Under the pieces are notes generated by a model. That model searched no databases. It was not told the origin of the DNA and saw nothing but the letters and a program-made list of their open reading frames with translations. Made by a program: the position numbers and the translations under genes. A stretch of 9,301 nt of DNA from Candidatus Parcubacteria bacterium (GTDB taxonomy: Bacteria; Patescibacteriota; Minisyncoccia; Phycocordibacterales; UBA12088): positions 1 through 9,301 of the forward strand of contig RFKD01000036.1 of assembly GCA_003694545.1 (NCBI GenBank). The letters run 5' to 3'. The stretch's first letter is position 1. Each line of letters opens with the position of its first letter. Below, piece after piece: positions 1 to 5,185 of this stretch.

Positions 1-10
1 ACTGGTGACC

Positions 11-27
11 GAATCCTCCCGCCGGCA
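11..27 (+). other. possible 3'-end remnant of a tRNA gene
   Basis: The bases read GAAT, then CCTCC, then CGCCGGC and A. This matches the end of a T-loop, the 3' half of a T-stem, the 3' half of an acceptor stem and an A discriminator. The expected partners upstream (GGAGG for the T-stem) are missing: bases 1-10 read ACTGGTGACC, so no cloverleaf can form. It may be a tRNA piece left by recombination, a broken contig end or chance. Low confidence. Confidence 0.25.
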
Positions 28-39
28 CAAAATCAAGGA

Positions 40-60
40 GCGCGAGGCGAAGCCTTGCGC
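40..60 (-). terminator. GC-rich hairpin, possible terminator
   Basis: A 9-bp stem (GCGCGAGGC at 40-48 with GCCTTGCGC at 52-60, one G-U pair) closes on a GAA triloop. On the minus strand it is followed by TCCTTGATTTTG, which is only weakly T-rich. It lies downstream of the minus-strand tRNA-Asp and could end that transcript, but it is not a textbook terminator. Confidence 0.35.
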
Positions 61-89
61 GACTTGTGAACCTCGCAAAACATAACAGG

Positions 90-127
90 CCTCCTCTTTC
101 CTATGAGGCACCTTTCCTAAGAGGAGG
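90..127 (-). terminator. inverted repeat downstream of tRNA-Asp
   Basis: A perfect 9-bp inverted repeat (CCTCCTCTT at 90-98 and AAGAGGAGG at 119-127) surrounds a 20-base loop. The loop region also carries a direct repeat, CTTTCCTA at 96-103 and 112-119. The hairpin starts 11 bases beyond the tRNA-Asp 3' end on the minus strand and is followed there by the loosely T-rich GCCTGTTATGTTTT. Its role as terminator or processing signal is inferred. Confidence 0.4.
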
Positions 128-137
128 TGTGCTTTTG

Positions 138-211
138 CGCGAGCGACGGGACTTGAACCCGCAACCTCCCGCGTGACAGGCGGGTGCTCTAACCAGTTGA
201 GCTACGCTCGC
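138..211 (-). tRNA. tRNA-Asp(GUC)
   Basis: On the minus strand the sequence folds into a full cloverleaf. The acceptor is GCGAGCG with CGCTCGC, the D-arm GCTC/GAGC, and the anticodon stem CCCGC/GCGGG around loop CTGTCAC (anticodon GUC). The T-arm is GCGGG-TTCAAGT-CCCGT and the discriminator is G, the usual base for Asp tRNA. Length is 74 nt. CCA is not encoded (the following bases are CAA), so it must be added after transcription. It has its own promoter just upstream. Confidence 0.97.
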
Positions 212-221
212 ACCACACTTG

Positions 222-250
222 AGGATATCACATCTTGCGATGCTTGTCAT
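222..250 (-). promoter_or_regulatory. promoter of tRNA-Asp
   Basis: Read on the minus strand, ATGACA (five of six matches to the -35 consensus, 245-250) is separated by exactly 17 bases from TATCCT (-10, 222-227). The tRNA begins 10 bases after the -10 box. Spacing and matches fit a sigma70-type promoter. Confidence 0.7.
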
Positions 251-294
251 TTCTCATCAGGTAAAAGTAGGCAACGGCGCCACACCCGCTTCCT

Positions 295-1050
295 TTACTC
301 GTGCAAGTGGATGCTTGCGGTAAGGAGAACCATAATCCCCATCCCTATTGCTGCCACTGCCATATGAAGCAGAAGGTCGCGCGCATTACTGCGATGGAAG
401 GTGTGCGGCAAGAGGTCGCGCACGACCACAAACGCAAAAGTGCCCGCGGCAACCCCAGCAAGGGGCGCTACGAACGCTTCGCTTGCGCTTGCAAGCGTTA
501 CGCCGAGCGCGATGCCAAGGAAAATGGTAAGCGCCGTCAAAAAGTTATACGCAAGAGCGCGCCGCAGTGGTACCCCCGACTCGAGGTACACGAAGAATTC
601 TGACAATTCCTGTACCAACTCGTGGAACACCACGCCTATTGCGACACTCCAGCCAAGTGGTGTTCCTGAAGCGAATGCTCCAACGAGCGCAACGCCGTCG
701 ATCGTGTTGTGGATGCTATCGGCCGCAAGGATGCGGCGCGCCCGCGCTGGCACGCGGGTTTCGCACGCTTCTCCGTGGCACTCAACATTCTCGGGCGCGA
801 ATGTCCCAACAACGCCAGCGAGCGCGAATCCTCCTATTGCCGCGGCGCCAAGTTGGGCGTAGGAAAGCGTGTAAGATGCCTCCTCAAGAAGCGAAACAAC
901 AATAACCGCAAACACCCCCGCCGCGGCTGAAGGGAGAAAGTGGAGCCACTTGTGCAATATGGGGCGCAACCATCGCGCGGCAAGCGCCACCCCAATGAGA
1001 GACACAGCAGAAGCGGTAGCGCCCGCAATCAGAAGAGAAGGTATCACCAC
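295..1050 (-). CDS. ZIP-family divalent metal transporter
   Basis: The 251-residue product is a multi-span inner-membrane protein of the ZIP family, which moves zinc, iron or similar divalent ions into the cytoplasm. The family's two metal-site helices are clear: HNTIDG at residues 114-119 (family HNxxDG) and HELVQE at 143-148 (family HExxxE). Hydrophobic segments occur at about residues 4-25, 38-56, 65-83, 116-142, 168-188, 190-212 and 225-247. The loop before the first metal helix holds ECHGEACE (90-97), two Cys and one His that could bind metal, and the protein ends in HLHE. The start is GTG at 1050, the first possible start after an in-frame TAA. A GGAG lies 12 bases upstream, farther than usual. 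It is divergent from the next gene with about 24 bp between. The ion specificity cannot be told from sequence. Confidence 0.9.
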   Translation of the reverse strand: MVIPSLLIAGATASAVSLIGVALAARWLRPILHKWLHFLPSAAAGVFAVIVVSLLEEASYTLSYAQLGAAAIGGFALAGVVGTFAPENVECHGEACETRVPARARRILAADSIHNTIDGVALVGAFASGTPLGWSVAIGVVFHELVQELSEFFVYLESGVPLRRALAYNFLTALTIFLGIALGVTLASASEAFVAPLAGVAAGTFAFVVVRDLLPHTFHRSNARDLLLHMAVAAIGMGIMVLLTASIHLHE

Positions 1051-1074
1051 AGAATCTTAATACTCCTATGATGT

Positions 1075-1605
1075 GTGATGCAAGATGCGCGTACGTGTGC
1101 AACAATGGTGGCGATGTTTTCTCTTTCCGTGCGTACGCAAGAATGGCTCATACGGGCGGGAATTTTCCTCCTTTTCGTGGGCATTGTCGGGGGGCTCTTT
1201 TGGCTTGTGAGGCAATCGGTACAGGAGAAACAAACGCAAGAAGCGCTTGTCACAGCACTTTCCCGTGCGACTACCGCCTTGGAAGTATTAGGGCGCGACA
1301 CGGGCGAACAACCGGGGCACATACCCCTTAAGCCCTGCCTTGCGGATGAAGAAGTCTCGCTTGACGACTGCCGCGCAGGGCTGGTGTGCACGGATGGGCG
1401 GTTTCCTTTCTGGCAAGGGCCGTATCTTCCTGCAGCGCCTCGCGATCCGTGGGGAAGCGTGTTGCGTTTTGATCCCGACTACGCCTGTTTGCCAGACATC
1501 GCGGGCTGTGGGGGAGAGTGGTGGGTGCGCGCCATTGTGGCGCCGGGGCCCGACAAGCAGTTTGACACAAACGACGATATCGTGGCCGTGTTGTGTCGTG
1601 AGTAA
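1075..1605 (+). CDS. GspG/pseudopilin-like secreted protein with one membrane helix
   Basis: The 176-residue product has a short N-terminus, one hydrophobic helix at about residues 25-45, a polar helix to about 72, and a C-terminal globular part resembling type II secretion major pseudopilin GspG. Signature pieces are WQGPYL (113-118), DPWG (124-127), and the acidic GPDKQFDTNDD (158-168), which corresponds to the calcium-binding loop of GspG. Six Cys (88, 99, 105, 138, 145, 174) lie outside the membrane and could form three disulfides. Unlike true pseudopilins, I see no prepilin-peptidase motif (G-F-T-L-x-E) before the helix, so it may stay anchored by an uncleaved helix. The start is uncertain: GTG 1075, ATG 1078, ATG 1105 and ATG 1114 are all in frame and none has a clear ribosome site. 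ATG 1114 leaves more room for divergent promoters. No other secretion genes are in the window. Confidence 0.7.
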   Translation: MMQDARTCATMVAMFSLSVRTQEWLIRAGIFLLFVGIVGGLFWLVRQSVQEKQTQEALVTALSRATTALEVLGRDTGEQPGHIPLKPCLADEEVSLDDCRAGLVCTDGRFPFWQGPYLPAAPRDPWGSVLRFDPDYACLPDIAGCGGEWWVRAIVAPGPDKQFDTNDDIVAVLCRE

Positions 1606-1620
1606 CTCTATCTTCCTGCC

Positions 1621-1632
1621 TTTGCATGCAAA
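1621..1632. repeat. 12-bp perfect palindrome upstream of a tRNA-Thr promoter
   Basis: TTTGCATGCAAA is a perfect palindrome ending 7 bases before the -35 box of the tRNA-Thr(GGU) promoter. It could be an operator, or simply chance. No regulator is known from this window. Confidence 0.35.
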
Positions 1633-1639
1633 CGCGGGG

Positions 1640-1668
1640 TTGAAGCGAGCGCGCGATTAAGGTACGCT
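1640..1668 (+). promoter_or_regulatory. promoter of tRNA-Thr(GGU)
   Basis: TTGAAG (1640-1645) and TACGCT (1663-1668) are separated by 17 bases, and the tRNA starts 10 bases after the -10 box. The -10 match is modest (three of six), but spacing and position agree with the other tRNA promoters here. Confidence 0.55.
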
Positions 1669-1677
1669 GGTGGTCGC

Positions 1678-1750
1678 GCCGCCGTAGCTCAGTTGGTAGA
1701 GCGCATCCATGGTAAGGATGAGGTCCCCGGTTCAATCCCGGGCGGCGGCT
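1678..1750 (+). tRNA. tRNA-Thr(GGU)
   Basis: The full cloverleaf has acceptor GCCGCCG/CGGCGGC, D-arm GCTC/GAGC, and anticodon stem CATCC/GGATG around loop ATGGTAA (anticodon GGU). The T-arm is CCCGG-TTCAATC-CCGGG and the discriminator is U. Length is 73 nt with no encoded CCA. It is the first of two threonine tRNAs about 0.7 kb apart on the same strand. Confidence 0.97.
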
Positions 1751-1804
1751 CAAGGAATCCACTTTCGCAGCGACTTTCAGTTATCCATTTCTTAACCAGT
1801 AGTA

Positions 1805-2287
1805 ATGTGTATGCGCATATCTCGCTCAATATTATGGGGAGGAGGAGTTGTCGTGGTCGCCGCCGCACTTTTTATCCTCTCCCGCGTTCTTCAAGAACGC
1901 GATCCAACTGTGTTGGCCCCGGGACCGGTGCACTGGCATCCTCGCGTCGAAATCTATGTGGACGGTGAGAAGCAGGCAATCCCGGCGGGCATCGGGCTTG
2001 CGGGTCGCCACGAACCCATTCACACCCACACGGAAGACGCGGCGCAGGGTGTCGTGCATCTTGAGTTTCCGCGCGCTATCCGGGAGGATGATGTTCGCCT
2101 GAAGCAGTTTTTTACTGTGTGGGGCAAGGACATTATGAGCGCGTTTGGGACGCTGGAGCGTATGGAAGTCAACGGTGCGCCTTCTCGGGCGTTTGGTGAG
2201 TATGTGATGCGCGACGGTGATCTCATTCGGCTGTACTACACAACCGCTGTGCAGTCGGAACCATCGGCAACCTCTACTGGCGGTTAG
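1805..2287 (+). CDS. His-rich membrane-anchored protein of unknown function
   Basis: The 160-residue product starts with a short basic segment and one hydrophobic helix (about residues 9-26). A soluble domain follows, presumably outside the membrane. The first half of that domain carries six His: HWHP (43-46), His69, HTH (73-75) and His85, framing the segments VEIYVDG (48-54) and IPAGIGL (59-65). Later come FFTVWGK and EVNGAP. Similar HxHP...HTH proteins are, from memory, found in CPR bacteria and some archaea without an assigned function. The paired His motifs suggest metal binding, which is an inference. Two starts are possible (ATG 1805 and ATG 1811), neither with a Shine-Dalgarno. It begins 54 bp after tRNA-Thr(GGU) and no separate promoter is obvious, so it may be read through from the tRNA. 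It ends 79 bp before tRNA-Thr(CGU). Confidence 0.75.
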   Translation: MCMRISRSILWGGGVVVVAAALFILSRVLQERDPTVLAPGPVHWHPRVEIYVDGEKQAIPAGIGLAGRHEPIHTHTEDAAQGVVHLEFPRAIREDDVRLKQFFTVWGKDIMSAFGTLERMEVNGAPSRAFGEYVMRDGDLIRLYYTTAVQSEPSATSTGG

Positions 2288-2327
2288 CGAGCGGCCTGTC
2301 AGGTTTACTATCTCGCCGGGCCAGCCA

Positions 2328-2346
2328 TTTTGCCTCAGGGGCAAAA
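2328..2346. repeat. inverted repeat overlapping the tRNA-Thr(CGU)/prfB promoter
   Basis: TTTTGCC (2328-2334) and GGCAAAA (2340-2346) form a perfect 7-bp inverted repeat with a 5-base loop, covering the -35 box. No T-run follows on either strand, so it looks more like an operator than a terminator. It shares the TTTGC/GCAAA half-sites of the palindrome upstream of the other Thr tRNA. Confidence 0.4.
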
Positions 2347-2358
2347 ATGCGCTATTCT
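2330..2358 (+). promoter_or_regulatory. promoter of tRNA-Thr(CGU) and prfB
   Basis: TTGCCT (2330-2335) and TATTCT (2353-2358), each four of six to consensus, are separated by 17 bases. The tRNA starts 9 bases after the -10 box. Because prfB follows the tRNA after one base, this is the likely promoter for both. Confidence 0.65.
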
Positions 2359-2366
2359 TCTTGCAG

Positions 2367-2439
2367 GCCAGCGTAGCTCAGTTGGTAGAGCAATCGCTTC
2401 GTAAGCGATGGGTCGCCGGTTCGAGTCCGGCCGCTGGCT
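2367..2439 (+). tRNA. tRNA-Thr(CGU)
   Basis: The cloverleaf has acceptor GCCAGCG/CGCTGGC, D-arm GCTC/GAGC, and anticodon stem ATCGC/GCGAT around loop TTCGTAA (anticodon CGU). The T-arm is GCCGG-TTCGAGT-CCGGC and the discriminator is U. Length is 73 nt, without encoded CCA. The next base is C and the ATG of prfB begins at 2441, so the two genes are almost fused. Confidence 0.97.
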
Positions 2440-2440
2440 C

Positions 2441-3325
2441 ATGCAGCCAACAGCACAACCAGCCGACATAACCGCACGCCTTGCCGAGCTCGAAGCCAAA
2501 ATGGCGTCGCCTGATTTCTGGCGCGACAAAGAAGAAGCGCAACGGGTCGTGCGGGAATACCAAGAACTTAAAGAAGCGCTGGAAAGCGGAAATTCGCTCG
2601 AACAAGCGAGCGCGGTGCTTTCCGTGGTCGCGGGAGCCGGCGGCCTTGATGCCGAGGATTTTGCCCGTATGCTGGTTGAAATGTACCGCCGTTGGGCTGA
2701 GCGCAAAGGGTTTGCGATGCGCCCCTTTCACGAAAACATCAACGATCACGGAGGCTATCGCAACGCGACTTTCCTCTTGCAAGGCAAGGGCGCGTATCGT
2801 CTTTTGCGGGGGGAACATGGTGTGCATCGCCTGGTGCGCATTTCTCCTTTCAACGCAAACCAAAAGAGGCACACTTCGTTCGTGCTCGTAGAAGTGCTTC
2901 CGCACCTCCCGCAAGCGCATCAGGTAGAGATTCCCGAGGCGGATCTTGAGTGGTCGTTTGCCCGCTCGAGCGGGCCAGGCGGCCAGAATGTGAATAAGCG
3001 CGAGACGGCCGTGCGCCTCGTGCACAAACCTACTGGGATTGCGGTGCATGTTGACAGCGAGCGCAGCCAGCACGCAAATCGAGAAGCGGCCCAGCGTCTC
3101 TTGGAAGCAAAACTCCTCAAGAAATTAGAAGAAGAGCGAAAAGAGACCATCGCTGAGCTCACCCCGTCGGTAAACCAGATCGCGTGGGGCAATCAAATCC
3201 GCTCGTATGTGCTGCATCCGTACCAGCTGGTTAAAGACCACCGCAGTTCTGTAGAAGAGACGGATGTTGAAGGCGTGCTCTCCGGGGAAAAGCTTGATGT
3301 TTTTTTGTCCGATTCCTCCTCCTAA
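2441..3325 (+). CDS. prfB: peptide chain release factor 2, shortened domain 1
   Basis: The 294-residue protein is a class I release factor that reads UAA and UGA and triggers peptidyl-tRNA hydrolysis on the ribosome. The RF2 tripeptide SPF (135-137) defines stop-codon specificity, and the catalytic GGQ loop lies at 180-182 within SSGPGGQNVN. E. coli RF2 has these motifs about 70 residues later (205-207 and 250-252). The missing residues come from the N-terminal coiled-coil domain: the conserved ERL...PDFW-like start (13-27) runs into the GAGGLDAEDF motif (65-74) after only about 40 residues. The ATG at 2441 is chosen because residues 11-27 align with other RF2 N-termini and the frame upstream is tRNA sequence. 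There is no leader, no Shine-Dalgarno outside the tRNA, and no programmed frameshift. ATG 2501 is an alternative start but would cut conserved sequence. Confidence 0.93.
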   Translation: MQPTAQPADITARLAELEAKMASPDFWRDKEEAQRVVREYQELKEALESGNSLEQASAVLSVVAGAGGLDAEDFARMLVEMYRRWAERKGFAMRPFHENINDHGGYRNATFLLQGKGAYRLLRGEHGVHRLVRISPFNANQKRHTSFVLVEVLPHLPQAHQVEIPEADLEWSFARSSGPGGQNVNKRETAVRLVHKPTGIAVHVDSERSQHANREAAQRLLEAKLLKKLEEERKETIAELTPSVNQIAWGNQIRSYVLHPYQLVKDHRSSVEETDVEGVLSGEKLDVFLSDSSS

Positions 3326-3336
3326 GGAAAGGGGCG

Positions 3337-3397
3337 GGGGTGGCGGACACAGCCAAGAGGCGGTGTGCGGCGTAAGCCTCTCGTCCGTCCACACCCC
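3337..3397 (+). other. interrupted stem-loop between prfB and ftsE
   Basis: Three nested pairings line up: GGGGTG (3337-3342) with CACCCC (3392-3397), CGGAC (3344-3348) with GTCCG (3383-3387), and AGAGGC (3356-3361) with GCCTCT (3376-3381). The RNA could fold into one long interrupted hairpin. It starts 12 bases after the prfB stop. No T-tract follows, so it is not a standard terminator. It may protect the prfB mRNA 3' end or slow transcription. Confidence 0.45.
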
Positions 3398-3413
3398 TTG
3401 CTTGGAGGGCGTG

Positions 3414-3422
3414 TGGTATACT
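3414..3422 (+). promoter_or_regulatory. extended -10 promoter of ftsEX
   Basis: TGG directly precedes TATACT (five of six to consensus), forming an extended -10 element. No good -35 lies 16-18 bases upstream, which extended -10 promoters tolerate. Transcription would begin near 3429, leaving a leader of about 54 bases before ftsE. Confidence 0.6.
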
Positions 3423-3482
3423 TCCCTCACGGCACGGTGGGGTTGCCCAGGGAGAATGACCCCGTTAGACTGACTTGCGCGT

Positions 3483-4178
3483 GTGATTTATTTTGACAAT
3501 GTTTCCAAGGTCTACAACGAATATTCCACTGCTTTGCGCGAAATAACGCTTGAAATCGCGCAAGGCGAGTTCGTTTCCATCGTCGGGCACTCGGGCGCCG
3601 GCAAGTCAACGCTTCTCAAGCTGCTGCTTGCGGAAGAGACGCCGACGGAGGGTCAAGTGTATTTCCATTCGGTGAATATTCACCAAATTCCCCCTCGAAA
3701 TCTCATGGAATACCGCCGTAAGATTGGAATGGTGTTTCAAGATTTTCGCTTACTGCCCCATAAAACCGCGTATGAAAACATCGCGTTTGCAATGGAAGCG
3801 GCGGGGCGGTCAGATGAAGAAATCGCGGAAGATGTTCCGTATGTGTTGGACTTGGTGGATCTTGCCGATAAGATGTGGCATTTCCCGCACGAACTGTCCG
3901 GCGGAGAAAAACAACGGGTTGCCATTGCCCGAGCGTTGGTTAACCAGCCAGAGATTTTAGTTGCCGACGAACCGACCGGTAACCTTGACCCTGTCAATAC
4001 GCACGAGGTTGCCCGCATCTTGATGCGCGTGAACGATTTGGGAACCACCGTGCTCCTCACGACGCACAACCCTTCTGTTGTGGAAATGATTGGGCGGCGC
4101 GTGGTTACGATGGACCGCGGCCGCATCGTGCGAGATTCGCCGCAGGAGGCACGGCAAACCATCGCGGCGGCTTCATAA
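3483..4178 (+). CDS. ftsE: cell division ABC transporter ATP-binding protein FtsE
   Basis: The 231-residue product is the ATPase of the FtsEX complex, which sits under the membrane at the division site and drives FtsX to control peptidoglycan hydrolases. All ABC motifs are present: Walker A GHSGAGKST (35-43), Q-loop Gln86 in MVFQDFRLLP, signature LSGGEKQR (138-145), Walker B ILVADEPT (158-165), D-loop NLD (167-169) and H-loop His195. The RLLP after the Q-loop and the DEPTGNLDP stretch are typical of FtsE. Length is close to the usual 220-230. The start is GTG at 3483 (MIYFDNVSKVY fits the family) with no Shine-Dalgarno. ftsX follows after 28 bp, and the two genes are surely one operon. Confidence 0.95.
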   Translation: MIYFDNVSKVYNEYSTALREITLEIAQGEFVSIVGHSGAGKSTLLKLLLAEETPTEGQVYFHSVNIHQIPPRNLMEYRRKIGMVFQDFRLLPHKTAYENIAFAMEAAGRSDEEIAEDVPYVLDLVDLADKMWHFPHELSGGEKQRVAIARALVNQPEILVADEPTGNLDPVNTHEVARILMRVNDLGTTVLLTTHNPSVVEMIGRRVVTMDRGRIVRDSPQEARQTIAAAS

Positions 4179-4206
4179 GCAATTGGACGTGTTATTTGTT
4201 ACCTCT

Positions 4207-5142
4207 ATGAGTGTCACTCTTCTTCTTCAGCGCATTGTTCGATCGGGGTTTGTAAAATTCTTTCGCAATGGGTTTGTTTCAACTGCGTCGGTTTTGGTGA
4301 TGACGGTGACGCTGTTTGTGATGGGCGGGTTGATGCTGTTGTTTTTCCTTCTGAACGCCTCGCTCGCGCTCTTGAAGGAAAAGGTGGATATTAATGTGTA
4401 CTTTGTTCCCAGTGCGTCGGAGGAGCAAGCGCTCGCCTTAAAGCGTGAATTGGAGCAGCTTCCGGAAGTGGCGCGCGTTGAGTACATTTCCCGCGAGGAG
4501 GCATTGCGCCGATTCATTCTGCGACACCAGGGCGAGGAATTGACCCTGCAAGCAATTGAAGAGCTAGGAGAAAACCCGCTGGGGGCCGTCTTGGCGATTA
4601 AAGCAAAGGAGCCTTCGCAATACGCGCAGGTCGCGCAGTTTCTCTCACAGCGCCAGGAGGTGCTTTTGTCTGCTGAAGGCGCGCCGATGATTGATCGTAT
4701 CAACTACTTCCAAAATAAAGAAGCCATTGATCGGTTAGCGAATATCATTGATGCGGCGGAGCGTTTCGGCGTTGCCGCCACGGCGGTGTTGGTTATTGCA
4801 ACCACGATGATCATTTTCACAACGATTCGTTTGGCAATTTACGGCGCGCGCGAAGAAATTGCTGTGATGCGGCTTGTTGGGGCTTCCAACACCTACATTC
4901 GGGGGCCTTTCGTGTTTGAAGGGGCTTTTGCCGGGGCATTGGCGGGGTTGTTTGCGATGCTTTTGCTGTGGCCTGTTGCCTATTTCGTTGGGACGCGAAC
5001 AAAAGAATTTTTTGGCGGCGTGGATCTCTTTGCGTTTTATACCGCTCACGCGGGAGTCTTGCTGCTTGTGTTAGTGGGGACGGGGGTAGTGCTGGGAGGA
5101 CTGGCGAGTTTTCTTGCTGTGAAGCGATATTTGAATGTGTAG
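4207..5142 (+). CDS. ftsX: cell division protein FtsX, permease subunit
   Basis: The 311-residue product is the membrane partner of FtsE. It has a cytoplasmic N-terminus, a first membrane helix at about residues 24-48, a large extracytoplasmic domain (about 50-170) that in this family contacts peptidoglycan hydrolases or their adaptors, and three more helices in the last 130 residues. The family segment EEIAVMRLVGAS follows the second helix, and the text VDINVYFVPSASEEQ opens the outer domain as in other FtsX. ATG 4207 gives the usual N-terminus (RNGFVSTASVLVMTVTLFVMG). GTG 4189 is an in-frame alternative that adds six residues. Neither has a ribosome site. No peptidoglycan hydrolase partner (EnvC- or PcsB-like) is encoded nearby. 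Confidence 0.94.
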   Translation: MSVTLLLQRIVRSGFVKFFRNGFVSTASVLVMTVTLFVMGGLMLLFFLLNASLALLKEKVDINVYFVPSASEEQALALKRELEQLPEVARVEYISREEALRRFILRHQGEELTLQAIEELGENPLGAVLAIKAKEPSQYAQVAQFLSQRQEVLLSAEGAPMIDRINYFQNKEAIDRLANIIDAAERFGVAATAVLVIATTMIIFTTIRLAIYGAREEIAVMRLVGASNTYIRGPFVFEGAFAGALAGLFAMLLLWPVAYFVGTRTKEFFGGVDLFAFYTAHAGVLLLVLVGTGVVLGGLASFLAVKRYLNV

Positions 5143-5167
5143 GCGGTTGTGCGTTTGCCGAGCGGTG

Positions 5168-5176
5168 TGATACACT
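5168..5176 (+). promoter_or_regulatory. extended -10 promoter of pyrG
   Basis: TGA precedes TACACT, an extended -10 element (four of six plus TG). A weak TTGTGC lies 18 bases upstream at 5147-5152, overlapping nothing coding. The transcript would start near 5183, only a few bases before ATG 5186, which would make the mRNA nearly leaderless if that ATG is used. Confidence 0.5.
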
Positions 5177-5185
5177 GCAACACCG

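Noticed and set aside
2441..2530. programmed +1 frameshift in prfB
   Set aside because: The frame is continuous from ATG and no CUU-UGA slippery site is present.
2378..3073. 231-codon open frame on the minus strand
   Set aside because: It is antisense to prfB, whose motifs are unmistakable, and includes the reverse of the tRNA; no family features.
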